Of a DNA stretch of 49,095 nt, positions 25,141 through 35,169 are shown piece by piece. The notes below the pieces were generated by a model. It did not search any database. It had not been told where the DNA came from and saw only the letters and a list, made by a program, of their open reading frames with translations. This DNA is from Gaoshiqia sediminis (lineage in GTDB: Bacteria > Bacteroidota > Bacteroidia > Bacteroidales > Prolixibacteraceae). Location: NCBI RefSeq assembly GCF_025907915.1, contig NZ_JAPAAF010000034.1, positions 1 through 49,095 on the forward strand, given 5' to 3'. Both the position numbers and the translations under genes were made by a program. Each line of letters begins with the position of its first letter. The first letter of the stretch is position 1.

Positions 25141-26214
25141 TTAAAAATCGAGGGTCAACTGCACCGGCCCGGAGCCGAGATGCGGAAAATTGGAAACAGT
25201 CAGCCCCAACAGGCGTACGCCCTTAACAAACGGCGCTTCGTGCCCTAGCAGTTCAAGTGCAGTTTGGTGCAACAGTTCCCTTTGCGTAAAAGTATCTGTC
25301 AACGTTTTGCTGCGGGTAATCTGCTCAAAGTCGGCAAACTTAATTTTCAAGGTGAGTGTTCGCCCGAAAGTTTGAGCACGCTGGAGCCGGCGCCAAAGCT
25401 CGTCCTCAATTTCCTGCATGCGCTCTTCCAACACCTCCAGTTGCTGATAGTCTTCGCTGAAAGTGTTCTCTGCCCCCAGCGATTTTCTCTCGCGTTCTGG
25501 CTCCACCTGGCGATCGTCAATCCCGCGAACAATTTGGTAGTAGTAAATTCCCGATTTACCAAATTGGTGCACCAGCTCGGCCAGCGTCAGCTTTTTCAGG
25601 TCTGCACCCATGTAAATTCCCTGCTTATTGAGCTTCTCTGCCGTTACCCGCCCGATGCCAAAAAATTTTCTCACCTCCAGTTTATCCAGAAAAGCTTCGG
25701 CCTGGTCGGGCGTAATGACAAATATTCCATCCGGTTTGTTCACATCCGAGGCCACCTTGGCCAAAAACTTGCAGTACGACACCCCTGCCGAAGCGGTCAG
25801 CCCGGTCGTTTCCTTGATACGTTTCTTAATTTCTTTGGCAATCAGTGTGGCTGATGGTTTTCCTTTTTTGGCAAACGTTACGTCCAGGAAAGCCTCGTCG
25901 AGCGATAATGGTTCCACCAGGTCTGTATATTCAAAGAAAATCTCCCGGATTTGACGACTGACAGCTTTGTATTTTTCAAAGTTTCCGCGGACAAAGATCA
26001 GATTGGGGCATTTTCGCTTGGCCACTACCGACGCCATGGCCGAACTCACCCCAAATTTTCGGGCTTCGTAACTGGCCGCCGCGACAACCCCGCGCAGGTG
26101 GTCGCCTCCAACAACGACAGGCTTTCCGCGCAAGGCCGGGTTGTCGCGCTGCTCCACCGATGCAAAAAATGCATCCATATCCACGTGTATAATTTTTCGT
26201 ACTGACGTATACAT
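25141..26214 (-). CDS. dinB: DNA polymerase IV
   Basis: A 357-residue Y-family translesion polymerase. Catalytic motifs VDMDAFFASVEQ (N-terminal) and SLDEAFLDV are intact, with the helix-hairpin-helix region around GIGRVTAEKL. It copies past damaged bases during stress. Length is typical (350-365). A likely alternative start a few codons in (MRKIIHVD-like) does not exist as ATG, so 26214 is kept. It has a candidate -7 element just upstream and is unrelated to its neighbours. Confidence 0.95.
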   Translation of the reverse strand: MYTSVRKIIHVDMDAFFASVEQRDNPALRGKPVVVGGDHLRGVVAAASYEARKFGVSSAMASVVAKRKCPNLIFVRGNFEKYKAVSRQIREIFFEYTDLVEPLSLDEAFLDVTFAKKGKPSATLIAKEIKKRIKETTGLTASAGVSYCKFLAKVASDVNKPDGIFVITPDQAEAFLDKLEVRKFFGIGRVTAEKLNKQGIYMGADLKKLTLAELVHQFGKSGIYYYQIVRGIDDRQVEPERERKSLGAENTFSEDYQQLEVLEERMQEIEDELWRRLQRAQTFGRTLTLKIKFADFEQITRSKTLTDTFTQRELLHQTALELLGHEAPFVKGVRLLGLTVSNFPHLGSGPVQLTLDF

Positions 26215-26223
26215 AGATCAAGG

Positions 26224-26231
26224 CAAAAATA
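26224..26231 (-). promoter_or_regulatory. Candidate -7 element for dinB
   Basis: The minus strand reads TATTTTTG, matching TAnnTTTG, 10 nt before the dinB start codon. No clear -33 element and no SOS box were recognised. Confidence 0.4.
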
Positions 26232-26351
26232 GAAATTCAAAACAGGCACACGGACTTGATTCAGTTGCGTTGCAAACAGATACGTTTACGAAATCCGGAT
26301 CAAACTGGTACAATCAACTCTGCACCAGCTACAAAACACAACCCTGGACAT

Positions 26352-26380
26352 AAAAAAAGCACCCGAAATTCAGGTGCTTT
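26352..26380 (-). terminator. Terminator of glyA
   Basis: Stem AAAGCACC/GGTGCTTT with a 9-nt loop; the minus strand runs into seven T. It lies about 25 bp past the glyA stop. Confidence 0.85.
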
Positions 26381-26404
26381 CATTCATATCATATCTAAGC
26401 GGGT

Positions 26405-27685
26405 TTACCAGGCAAATAAAGGAAGATCCTTCATCATGGCATTTACCCTTTTGCGAACGGAAGTAATTACTTCTTCGTTTTCTACGTCCGACAATACTTC
26501 GTCGATCAGATCAACGATAATCCCCATCTGGTCTTCTTTCAGGCCACGGGTTGTAACGGCGGGAGTTCCCACACGCAAACCGGAAGTCGTGAATGGCGAA
26601 CGACTGTCAAATGGCACCATGTTTTTGTTGATGGTGATATCAGCTTTCACCAGTGCATTTTCGGCAGTTTTACCTGTCAATTCAGGGAATTTAGTCCGCA
26701 GATCAATCAACATGCTGTGATTGTCCGTCCCGCCTGAAATCACCTTGTAGCCTTTATCCACAAAAGCCTGGGCCATCACGGCAGCATTCTTTTGAACCTG
26801 AGTTTGATATACTTTATAGGAAGGATCAAGCGCTTCGCCAAAAGCTACTGCTTTGGAGGCAATCACGTGTTCCAACGGACCACCTTGCTGTCCGGGGAAA
26901 ACGGCAAAATCCAGCACAGCCGACATCATTTTGGTTTCACCCTTTGGTGTTTTAAAACCGAAGGGGTTCTCAAAATCTTTGCCCATCAGGATGATACCGC
27001 CACGGGGCCCGCGAAGGGTTTTGTGGGTAGTTGAAGTAACCACGTGAGCATATTTCACCGGGTTTTCGAGCAGGCCGGCAGCAATCAATCCAGCCGGGTG
27101 GGCCATATCGATCATCAGCATAGCGCCAACCTCGTCAGCAATTTTACGCATCCGGGCATAGTCCCATTCACGCGAATAAGCCGAGGCGCCGCCAATAATC
27201 AGCTTGGGCTTGTGTTCCTTGGCCAAGGCTTCCATTTCATCATAGTCAACCAGGCCGGTCTCTTCCTTCACATGATAAGCAATGGGTTGGTAAAGAATGC
27301 CGGAAGAGTTTACCGGTGAACCATGAGAAAGGTGACCGCCATGCGACAAGTCGAGCCCCAGGAATTTATCGCCCGGGTTCAGGATGACGCTCAATACGGC
27401 AGCGTTTGCCTGAGCGCCCGAGTGGGGTTGCACGTTGGCATATTCAGCGCCAAAAAGCTCTTTCAAACGGTCGATGGCCAACTGCTCGGTTTGGTCAACA
27501 CACTGGCATCCGCCATAATAGCGTTTACCAGGATAACCTTCGGCATATTTGTTGGTCATTACCGACCCCATTGCTTCCATCACCTGGTCGCTGACAAAGT
27601 TTTCCGAAGCAATCAGCTCAATTCCGCTAAGCTGGCGCTGGCGTTCTTTTTCAATAATGTCAAATACAAGTTGATCTCTTTTCAT
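26405..27685 (-). CDS. glyA: Serine hydroxymethyltransferase
   Basis: A 426-residue PLP enzyme interconverting serine and glycine with tetrahydrofolate. The start [18 protein letters not shown] and LIASENFVS are standard for GlyA. The PLP lysine is K222 in [12 protein letters not shown]. The reading frame is open for another 73 codons upstream, but that extension does not resemble GlyA and contains the promoter, so ATG 27685 is chosen. A convincing -7 element lies about 98 nt upstream, giving an untranslated leader of roughly 90 nt with a hairpin. Confidence 0.96.
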   Translation of the reverse strand: MKRDQLVFDIIEKERQRQLSGIELIASENFVSDQVMEAMGSVMTNKYAEGYPGKRYYGGCQCVDQTEQLAIDRLKELFGAEYANVQPHSGAQANAAVLSVILNPGDKFLGLDLSHGGHLSHGSPVNSSGILYQPIAYHVKEETGLVDYDEMEALAKEHKPKLIIGGASAYSREWDYARMRKIADEVGAMLMIDMAHPAGLIAAGLLENPVKYAHVVTSTTHKTLRGPRGGIILMGKDFENPFGFKTPKGETKMMSAVLDFAVFPGQQGGPLEHVIASKAVAFGEALDPSYKVYQTQVQKNAAVMAQAFVDKGYKVISGGTDNHSMLIDLRTKFPELTGKTAENALVKADITINKNMVPFDSRSPFTTSGLRVGTPAVTTRGLKEDQMGIIVDLIDEVLSDVENEEVITSVRKRVNAMMKDLPLFAW

Positions 27686-28082
27686 CTGATATATTTTCAA
27701 ATTTTTGAAGTTACAATAACCACATGGTTCCAAGCAGGAACCCGGAATACAATCGTTGAAAACTATTTTAAAAGTGAAACCGCAAAGGTAAGATTTTTTG
27801 GTGTGGGCGAAACGAATAGAAATCAACAAAATGCTATTTTTTATGAACGTCAGGACCGCATGAAAACATTTCTTGCTTCTCAGGACCATTCGGTGTAACA
27901 ACAAATCAAACTTTCAGCGCCCAAAGTTCGTATTGTTATATGTAATCTGCTAATCTCGTACTCTCAACCATTTTGCCGTTGGGCTTTCCGGCATTGCGGG
28001 TGCCTGACAATTAAAACGGTTAATGGTCTATGCGCGATGTATCTGCAACATCTATTAAATTAACGGTTTTAAACCTGACACC
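27686..28082. other. Intergenic region: glyA leader and promoter, upstream of the deacylase gene
   Basis: The left part holds the glyA leader with a 6-bp hairpin (GGTTCC/GGAACC, 27726-27742) and the glyA promoter. The right part (27905-28082) shows no recognisable gene or RNA. Confidence 0.5.
27783..27790 (-). promoter_or_regulatory. -7 element for glyA
   Basis: The minus strand reads TACCTTTG, an exact TAnnTTTG match. A TTTCG-like -33 region lies about 20 nt upstream. Confidence 0.55.
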
Positions 28083-28556
28083 ATGCCCATCAAAAAACTT
28101 AAAGAGTATCTGGACAAAAATAACATCGAGTACATCACCATTCGTCACTCGCTGGCTTACAATGCCCAGAGAATCGCTGCCACCACCCACATTCCCGGAA
28201 AAGAACTGGCCAAAACCGTCATGGTAAAAATTGACGGACGTATGGCGATGGCCGTTCTGCCGGCTTCGTACCTGATCAACTTGAAACTGCTGAAGGAAAC
28301 TACCGGAGCCAAAAAAGTTGAAATAGCCAACGAATTGGAATTTAAGCACTTGTTCCCTGATTGCGAAATCGGCGCGATGCCACCATTTGGAAATTTGTAC
28401 GATATGGAAGTATATGTGGCCGAAAGCCTGGCCGACGATGAAGAAATTGCTTTCAACGCCGGTACTCATGTCGAACTGATCCGCATGGCTTATGCCGATT
28501 TTGAACGGTTGGTACAACCCGTGGTTCTCCAGTTCTCAAATGCCCGGACGGCTTGA
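28083..28556 (+). CDS. YbaK/EbsC-type aminoacyl-tRNA deacylase domain protein
   Basis: A 157-residue stand-alone YbaK/ProX-like editing-domain protein. The features PIKKLKEYLDKNNIEY, GKELAKTVMVKIDG and the mid-protein GAMPPFGNLYDMEVYV (the GxxPPFG loop of the family) are clear. Such domains hydrolyse mischarged aminoacyl-tRNA (for example Cys- or Ala-tRNA-Pro); exact specificity cannot be assigned. It is transcribed alone with a strong terminator after it. Confidence 0.87.
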   Translation: MPIKKLKEYLDKNNIEYITIRHSLAYNAQRIAATTHIPGKELAKTVMVKIDGRMAMAVLPASYLINLKLLKETTGAKKVEIANELEFKHLFPDCEIGAMPPFGNLYDMEVYVAESLADDEEIAFNAGTHVELIRMAYADFERLVQPVVLQFSNARTA

Positions 28557-28593
28557 GCTGACGGCAGGAAAAAAAACATTCAATTTACAGGAA

Positions 28594-28628
28594 AAGAAAC
28601 CTCGCTTTGTTGGAGGTTTCTTTTTTTT
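28594..28628 (+). terminator. Terminator of the YbaK-like gene
   Basis: Stem AAGAAACCTC/GAGGTTTCTT with a 9-nt loop, followed by a run of T to 28628. The A-rich left arm could also let it work on the other strand. Confidence 0.88.
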
Positions 28629-28691
28629 ACATGAAATTTGAAAACTCATAGAGCATCAAATGATTGTAAATCCGCATAGAATAGTTTTTAA

Positions 28692-29084
28692 ATGACATTT
28701 AAAGAACGCCCTCTGTTACTCACATCCGCACTCGCCTTAAGCGCACTCGGAAGCAGCTTGGCCATGTTTGCCTATTTGGGGACAGCCGCCTTTTTTGATC
28801 CGGCCAGAACATTCATACAAAAATTCACCGATCTGCAAAACAGCCAGCTGATACATCCGTTGTACCTGCTTATTTTTGGAGCATTGTATCTGTTGTCGCT
28901 TGTTGGCGTGCTAAAAATGTGGAAGTGGCAAAAAACAGGCTATTTCTTTTACACTGCTGCCCAATTGGCAATTTGGTCCATCCCCTTGATCCGGATTGGA
29001 GCAAACGCCGTTTCGAGTACCAATACCGTTTTCACGCTGATTTTTATTGGCATTTATACGGTTTACCTGAAGTCGTTCAACTAA
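28692..29084 (+). CDS. Small polytopic membrane protein of unknown function
   Basis: A 130-residue protein with four predicted transmembrane helices: about 9-29 (LLTSALALSALGSSLAMFAY), 55-75 (HPLYLLIFGALYLLSLVGV), 81-98 and 106-126. There is an amphipathic loop (FFDPARTFIQKFTDLQ) between helices 1 and 2. No catalytic motif or known family was recognised. It is a single gene, convergent with the ClC pair to its right, and the 60-bp gap between the ends carries only a weak imperfect hairpin. Confidence 0.65.
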   Translation: MTFKERPLLLTSALALSALGSSLAMFAYLGTAAFFDPARTFIQKFTDLQNSQLIHPLYLLIFGALYLLSLVGVLKMWKWQKTGYFFYTAAQLAIWSIPLIRIGANAVSSTNTVFTLIFIGIYTVYLKSFN

Positions 29085-29143
29085 AAAACTCCCGGATTAC
29101 CCGAGAGCTTGTTCATTTTACCGGTGAAATTATCAGGTGCCTT

Positions 29144-30910
29144 TCAATCATGCGAGAGCGTGCGTACCTTGTTCCGGTAATTCGAAAATACCCTCGCCCT
29201 GGAAATGAAACCGATATATTTCCCTTTGTCAATAACAGCCAGGTTAAAGCGTCCACTGCTTTCGAATTTGGCTGCCACCACGTGCATCGAATCGCGCGGT
29301 GAAATATAATGCTCTGGCATATACATAATATCACGGACATGAACCGTATCATATAATTCATGGTTGAAAATTATCTCGCGGATATCATCCATTTTCACCA
29401 TTCCACGAAGTGTTCCATCCTCTTCCACAACCGGAAACAGGTTTCGTTTGGAGCGGGCAATAATTTTGGTCAGATCACCCAGTGTGGCATCGGGCGAAAC
29501 CACTTCAAAATCGGTTTCAATCAACTCGGCCACTTCCATAAAATGCAAAACGGCTTTGTCTTTATGGTGGGTAATCAGTTCACCCTTAAGTGCCAGCCGT
29601 TTGGTATAAATTGAATGCGGCTCAAAACGCATAATCGTCAGATACGACGCCGTTGCTGAAATAATCAGCGGAAAAAAAAGCTGATAACCACCCGTAATTT
29701 CGGCTGTCAGGAAGATGCCCAGCAGCGGCGCATGCATCACACCAGCCATCATGGCACCCATACCTGCCAGCGCAAAATTGTCGAGCGGAAGATTAAGCCC
29801 AAGCGCCAGATTGGCAAAGCTGGCCACAAAATACCCGCCAATGGCCCCTACAAACAGGGTTGGCGCAAAAATCCCTCCTACCCCGCCACTTGCCGTTGTA
29901 GCAGTCATAGCAATCACTTTAAAGAAGATCAGCATCAACAAAAAAACAACAATAAACCAAGGATTGTCCTTAAAACCGTAAAACAAGGAGTTATCGAGCA
30001 AATTGGCCCCCATATCATTAAACACCTTATTAACAGATTGATAACCTTCACCCCAAAGTGGTGGAAATATGAAAATCAGCAGCCCCAGGATCAGCCCTCC
30101 GTAAATGATTTTTAGGTATTGTTTCCGGATGCTTTTAAATTTAAATTCCATATACATGGTCATGCGTGTAAAATAAAGCGACACGAAGCCAGAGAAAATT
30201 CCCAATATCAGGTAAAAGGGCACATTGGACGCGTCGAATCCATGAATGAGTTCAAATTTAAACATGACGGCATCACCCATAAAATAGTATGCCAAAACAG
30301 CAGCCGAAATGCCAGAAATAAGCAAAGGGATCAACGAGGCCATTGTCAGATCGAGCATCAGCACTTCCAGTGTAAAAATGATCCCGGCCAGCGGCGCTTT
30401 AAAAATACCGGCGATTGCCCCCGTTGCCCCACACCCGAGCAACAACATGGTATCAGCATGATTGAGCTTAAAAAACCGCCCCACATTTGAACCAATTGCC
30501 GAGCCGGTAAGCACCACCGGCGCCTCGGCCCCTACCGAACCGCCAAATCCAATAGTAAAACTACTGGTAATGATGCTCGAAAACGTATGATGCACTTTTA
30601 GCAAGGCTTTGTTTTGACTGATTGACGCCAATACCTTTGAAACGCCATGTCCCAAATCGTCTTTAATAAAGTGTTTGACAATCAAAACTGTAATCACAAT
30701 ACCGGTTACCGGGAATGCAAAAAATAAAACATTCTCGCTTGTAATATTCAGATTTCCCACTAAGGTTTCGCCAATGAAGTGAACCAAATTTTTTAGAATT
30801 AGAGCTGCAATGCCGCTGATAATCCCAATTGCCAAACTGAGCCAATAAATTTTCCGATCCCCCGCAAAGCGCATAAACAGGGAAATAACCTTCTTTCTAA
30901 TTTCTGCCAT
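29144..30910 (-). CDS. ClC-family chloride channel/transporter with CBS pair (copy 2 of a tandem)
   Basis: A 588-residue protein: ClC membrane domain (about 1-430) plus two C-terminal CBS domains (about 460-585). The selectivity-filter region FGGSVGAEAPVVLTG keeps the gating glutamate in a GxExP context, and GVGGIFAPTLFVG matches the GxFxP motif. The EVLMLD glutamate near the inner side is compatible with a proton-coupled exchanger, but channel or exchanger mode is not decided. CBS domains suggest nucleotide control. It lies 12 bp downstream of a second ClC gene. Confidence 0.92.
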   Translation of the reverse strand: MAEIRKKVISLFMRFAGDRKIYWLSLAIGIISGIAALILKNLVHFIGETLVGNLNITSENVLFFAFPVTGIVITVLIVKHFIKDDLGHGVSKVLASISQNKALLKVHHTFSSIITSSFTIGFGGSVGAEAPVVLTGSAIGSNVGRFFKLNHADTMLLLGCGATGAIAGIFKAPLAGIIFTLEVLMLDLTMASLIPLLISGISAAVLAYYFMGDAVMFKFELIHGFDASNVPFYLILGIFSGFVSLYFTRMTMYMEFKFKSIRKQYLKIIYGGLILGLLIFIFPPLWGEGYQSVNKVFNDMGANLLDNSLFYGFKDNPWFIVVFLLMLIFFKVIAMTATTASGGVGGIFAPTLFVGAIGGYFVASFANLALGLNLPLDNFALAGMGAMMAGVMHAPLLGIFLTAEITGGYQLFFPLIISATASYLTIMRFEPHSIYTKRLALKGELITHHKDKAVLHFMEVAELIETDFEVVSPDATLGDLTKIIARSKRNLFPVVEEDGTLRGMVKMDDIREIIFNHELYDTVHVRDIMYMPEHYISPRDSMHVVAAKFESSGRFNLAVIDKGKYIGFISRARVFSNYRNKVRTLSHD

Positions 30911-30922
30911 TTCTATATATTC

Positions 30923-32701
30923 TTATTCATGCGAAAAATCACTCATAGTTTTCCGGTAAGATGAAAACACTCTTGCCCGTGATATAAACCCAATGTATTT
31001 ACCATTGTCGATAACCGCAATATTGTAACGACCGCTGCTTTCAAATTTCTCAACCACCTGCTCCATCGAGTCATCCGTACTGATGTAATGCTCCGGATGG
31101 TACATCAAATCGCGCACCCGGACTTTATCGTACAATTCTTGTTTAAAAATCAGGTGCCGGATGTCGTCCATTTTCACCATTCCTTTCAAATACCCGTTTT
31201 CATCCACAATGGGAAAAAGGTTCCGGTGGGCGGTTGAAATGGCATTTGTCAAATCCCGCAGACTTGCTTCTGGATGCAAGGTCACAAAATCAGTTTCAAC
31301 CAGTTTGCTCACCTCCATCATTTGCATCACATTTTTGTCTTTATCGTGTGTCATCAGTTCCCTGCGTTGGGCCAGCTGAAAGTGGTACACCGAGTTAGGT
31401 GCAAAGGCCTTCACTGTGAGGTACGAGAAGGTTGCCGTAATCATCAGCGGAACAAACAGCTGGTAACCGCCCGAAATATCAGCAATAAGGAAAATGCCCG
31501 TCAAAGGAGCCTGCAATACGCCCGCAATAAGTCCTGACATTCCGATGAGCGCAAAGTTGTTTTTATCAATCTGCTGAATCCCAATTTTATCAACCACCAG
31601 AGCAAACAACATTCCCGTGTTTACGCCGATAAACAAAGTTGGTGCAAAAATGCCCCCTACTCCTCCACCGCCGAATGTTATGGCCGTAGCAGCCACCTTC
31701 AGTAAAATAATGGCAATTAAGATGGCAAATGTAATCAACATACTTTCTTTCCACTGAAAGAAAATTGATTTTTCGAACAAGTAGCCAACATCACCTTTCA
31801 GACAGGAATTTATTGATTCGTATCCCTCGCCGAAAAGCGCCGGAAACAAGAAGATCAATGCGCCCAGCAGTAATCCGCCAATCAGCAAACGGTTCCATAA
31901 ACTGGTCATCCGTTCAAACAGATCCGAAATGAAGATGTATATTTTTGTGAAATAAGCCGAAATCAAGCCAGCCACAATGCCCAACAAAATATAGTACGGC
32001 AAATCTGCAATTTCAAATGTACTTTCAACCTTGAACGGGTAAAGAACATCGTGCCCCATGAAAAAATACGAGGTGACTACCGCCGACGACGAAGCCAGCA
32101 ACAATGGCACGAGCGAAAAGGTTGTCAGCTCAATCATTATCACTTCCACGGCAAATACGATAGCAGCAATCGGCGCTTTAAAAATGGCAGCCATGGCCGC
32201 CGCCGCTGCACAAGCCAGCATCAGGATTGTATAGCGGTAATTCAACCTGAAAAATTTTGACAGCCAGGAACCATAAGCGGCCCCGGTCACCACAGTTGGG
32301 CCTTCCAACCCTACCGAACCCCCAAAACCAACTGTAATGGCGCTGGCAACAATCGACGAAAACAGATTGTGTTTGCTCAATTCGCCACGCCGCTTCGAAA
32401 TGCTGTGCAAAACATTAGGAATACCCGGCCTCACCGGTTTTCGGATTACAAATTTGACAAACAATACCGTCAGGAAAATCCCGACAAAAGGCAAAACCAC
32501 GTATAACGAATTATAGTCTTCCGGGTTAATAGCCCTGTTAATCAGGCGTTGGATAAACCAAACCGTGTTTTTAATGACAGTTGCAGCGATGCCAACCATG
32601 ACCCCAATGGCCACACTCAACACCACGATAAAATTGCGTTCGCTCAGATTCCGTAAACGCCAACGGTGAAACCGCACAAAGATGGGCAGGCGTTTTTGCA
32701 T
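30923..32701 (-). CDS. ClC-family chloride channel/transporter with CBS pair (copy 1 of a tandem)
   Basis: A 592-residue paralogue of the downstream ClC gene with the same layout: membrane domain, then two CBS domains. Filter motif FGGSVGLEGPTVVTG keeps the gating glutamate in the more standard GLEGP form; GVGGIFAPTLFIG is present. The CBS tails of the two proteins are very similar (both contain MKMDDIR.LIF/IIF, RDLMY/RDIMY and a PEHYIS segment), so they arose by tandem duplication. ATG 32701 is chosen over an upstream TTG. The pair is one operon. Confidence 0.92.
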   Translation of the reverse strand: MQKRLPIFVRFHRWRLRNLSERNFIVVLSVAIGVMVGIAATVIKNTVWFIQRLINRAINPEDYNSLYVVLPFVGIFLTVLFVKFVIRKPVRPGIPNVLHSISKRRGELSKHNLFSSIVASAITVGFGGSVGLEGPTVVTGAAYGSWLSKFFRLNYRYTILMLACAAAAAMAAIFKAPIAAIVFAVEVIMIELTTFSLVPLLLASSSAVVTSYFFMGHDVLYPFKVESTFEIADLPYYILLGIVAGLISAYFTKIYIFISDLFERMTSLWNRLLIGGLLLGALIFLFPALFGEGYESINSCLKGDVGYLFEKSIFFQWKESMLITFAILIAIILLKVAATAITFGGGGVGGIFAPTLFIGVNTGMLFALVVDKIGIQQIDKNNFALIGMSGLIAGVLQAPLTGIFLIADISGGYQLFVPLMITATFSYLTVKAFAPNSVYHFQLAQRRELMTHDKDKNVMQMMEVSKLVETDFVTLHPEASLRDLTNAISTAHRNLFPIVDENGYLKGMVKMDDIRHLIFKQELYDKVRVRDLMYHPEHYISTDDSMEQVVEKFESSGRYNIAVIDNGKYIGFISRARVFSSYRKTMSDFSHE

Positions 32702-32742
32702 ACAGTACAAAATTAGTTATTCGCCAAGGAAAAGTTAAGAAT

Positions 32743-35160
32743 CTATTTTTTCTTTTTGAATATATCTTTGATGGATTCCCAAACTTTTTTCTTTTCGGGT
32801 TGCGACTTGTCTGTTCTCCGGGATTGTAACTGTCCCGAATCCTTCTTTCGGGCAAACACACGCTCAATGATGTTGCCAATATTTTCTTTTTCAAGCATTT
32901 CGAGATATGGTGGTATGTCCAGATCAGCCAATATTTCGGAAGAAGGATCAATAAACGAAGCATGCTGCAAGTTCCGGTAGCGCGGGTCGTTGTACATTTT
33001 GTTGAAAAATTTACCTACGATGGGCAAGGCCATGTATGCGCCCTGTCCGTATTTGATGGTGCGAAAATGGATGCCGGGGTCATCGGCGCCCACCCAGCAG
33101 CCAGCGACCAAACGCGGGCTCATCCCAATAAACCACCCGTCTGAATGATCTTGGGTAGTGCCCGTTTTTCCGGCAAAATCGCCAGGGATACGGTACACCG
33201 AACGAATGGAGGTTCCTGTCCCTTCGTCAATCACCGATTCAAGCATGTGCACCAGAATCCGGCAATTCTCCTCATCCATGCTGGTACGCAAGGGGGCAGG
33301 CTTTTGAAATTGAGCCAACAGCTTGCCCTGGTTATCTTCGATGGCCACCAAATAATGGGGTTTAATTTGTGTACCTCCGTTTACCAACGTAGCATAGGCC
33401 GAAACCATTTCTTTTAAACTGACGGAAGCAACCCCCAACGCCAGCGAGGGAAACTCAGGCAAATCGCTCGTAATGCCTAGTTCATGCGAAGTTTTGACTA
33501 CCTTGCCGATGCCTGTCTGCATCAGCATATCTACGGCAACGGTATTGATTGACTGGGATAAAGCACCTTCCATGCTATAAAAACCTTCATAATGCTCGTG
33601 TGAATTTCGCGGTGACCAGTCTTGGTATTCCTCATAAACTTTGCGCTCGTTGGCAAAATAATCATACGGGCTGATACCGTTTTCCAGGGCAGCCAGGTAA
33701 ACAAAGGGCTTGAAGGTGGAGCCGGCTTGCCGAGCTGCACTAACATGGTCGTATTTGAAAAAACGAAAATCAATACCGCCTACCCAAGCTTTCAGTTCGC
33801 CGGTTGCCGGCTCAACTGCCACAAAACCTGCGTTGAGTAGCCTTAGGTAATGTTTTACCGAGTCGATCGGCGTGGTTTGCACCTGCTTGTCGCCATCCCA
33901 TGAAAAAAGAGTAGTTTCAATTTTTTTATTGAAAGCTTCCTGGATTTCCGCCTCTGTTTTTCCCGCGGCGACCATCTTCTTATACCGTTCGGTTTGTTTG
34001 ATGGCGCGCTGCAAAATAGCTGGTTGCCGCAACCATGGCTCTGAACTGTTCCAGTGGAAATCGAATACAGCTTGCAGGTTTTTCATGTATTCTTTCACCG
34101 ATTGTTGAGCAAAATACTGGAAATCGTAATTTAATGTCGTAGTAATCCGCAAACCGTCGGTATATAAGTTATAAGCATCTCCATTTTCTTTCTGATGTTC
34201 TCTGCACCATTCCAACAGTTCTGGTTTCAGCATCTCCAAAAAATAGGGAGCCGGCCCTTCGTTGTACGAAATCCTGCGATAACGAAGCTTTAGTGATTTC
34301 GCCTGAAAAACTTCCCCTTCATCGGGGCTCAGAAAATTATTTTTCACCATCTGCCCGATCACTACATTTCGTCTTTCTTTCGAACGTTCGGGATACAAGC
34401 GCGGATTGTACGCATTGTTTGCCTTCAACATGCCCACCAACACGGCGGCTTCGTCAACCGTAAGCGCCTTAGGACTCTTGCTGAAAAATCGTTCCGATGC
34501 TACTTCGATCCCAAAAATATTTTCCCCAAACGGAACCGTGTTCAGATATAAAGTGAGAATTTCTTCTTTGGTGTAAATTCGCTCCAGACGATAAGCAATG
34601 ATCGCTTCGCGAAGTTTATTCACCGGCATGGAAAACACCCACAAATCGTTACGGGGAAATAAGTTCTTGGCAATTTGCTGGCTCAGGGTACTGCCTCCCC
34701 CTGCGCTCCGGTTTTGCATGAGCACTGATTTCACCAGCACCCGGAACAAAGCTACTTCATCAATTCCACGATGCTCGTAAAAACGGGAATCTTCCGTGGC
34801 CACCAAGGCATGAATGACGTTGGGCGAAATCTCATCGTACCTCACATTGCTGCGATTCTCCACGTAATAACGTCCCAACAACTTACCATCGGAGGAAAAT
34901 ACTTCCGACGCCTGTGGGTTTTTGATATCGTGTAATTGGGCCGTACTGGGAACAAAACCCAAAAAACCAAGATAAACAGCAGTAAAAAAGAGTCCAAACA
35001 AAATGAAACCAGCAGCAAATACCTTCACAAATAATAACAAAGCACGCTGAGCTAAGGATGCTTTTCGTTTCGTTTTTCGCTTGGTCTTAGGTTTGGACTT
35101 GGATGTAGTACTTCGCTTTACGGGCGTCTTCTTCTGCGGCATGTGATCAAAAATTTTCAT
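32743..35160 (-). CDS. Penicillin-binding protein 1A (glycosyltransferase/transpeptidase)
   Basis: An 805-residue class A PBP that polymerises and cross-links peptidoglycan. A Lys/Arg-rich cytoplasmic tail (1-38) precedes a transmembrane helix (about 40-66). The GT51 domain has ATEDSRFYEHRG with catalytic Glu123 and GGSTLSQQIAKNLF. The transpeptidase domain shows the SxxK motif AGSTFKPF, SQSINT and KTGTTQDHSDGWF. A Lys-rich C-terminal tail ends in KKK. Length is normal. A -7-like element ends 2 nt before ATG 35160, so the real start may be ATG 35142 (MPQKKTP). Confidence 0.95.
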   Translation of the reverse strand: MKIFDHMPQKKTPVKRSTTSKSKPKTKRKTKRKASLAQRALLLFVKVFAAGFILFGLFFTAVYLGFLGFVPSTAQLHDIKNPQASEVFSSDGKLLGRYYVENRSNVRYDEISPNVIHALVATEDSRFYEHRGIDEVALFRVLVKSVLMQNRSAGGGSTLSQQIAKNLFPRNDLWVFSMPVNKLREAIIAYRLERIYTKEEILTLYLNTVPFGENIFGIEVASERFFSKSPKALTVDEAAVLVGMLKANNAYNPRLYPERSKERRNVVIGQMVKNNFLSPDEGEVFQAKSLKLRYRRISYNEGPAPYFLEMLKPELLEWCREHQKENGDAYNLYTDGLRITTTLNYDFQYFAQQSVKEYMKNLQAVFDFHWNSSEPWLRQPAILQRAIKQTERYKKMVAAGKTEAEIQEAFNKKIETTLFSWDGDKQVQTTPIDSVKHYLRLLNAGFVAVEPATGELKAWVGGIDFRFFKYDHVSAARQAGSTFKPFVYLAALENGISPYDYFANERKVYEEYQDWSPRNSHEHYEGFYSMEGALSQSINTVAVDMLMQTGIGKVVKTSHELGITSDLPEFPSLALGVASVSLKEMVSAYATLVNGGTQIKPHYLVAIEDNQGKLLAQFQKPAPLRTSMDEENCRILVHMLESVIDEGTGTSIRSVYRIPGDFAGKTGTTQDHSDGWFIGMSPRLVAGCWVGADDPGIHFRTIKYGQGAYMALPIVGKFFNKMYNDPRYRNLQHASFIDPSSEILADLDIPPYLEMLEKENIGNIIERVFARKKDSGQLQSRRTDKSQPEKKKVWESIKDIFKKKK

Positions 35161-35161
35161 T

Positions 35162-35169
35162 CAAAACTA
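35162..35169 (-). promoter_or_regulatory. Candidate -7 element for the PBP1A gene
   Basis: The minus strand reads TAGTTTTG, matching TAnnTTTG. Its closeness to ATG 35160 would put transcription start inside the first codons, favouring ATG 35142. Confidence 0.4.

Noticed and set aside
27686-27904. A 73-codon N-terminal extension of glyA in the same frame
   Set aside because: It does not resemble GlyA, contains the promoter element, and the standard GlyA start (MKRDQ) lies at 27685.
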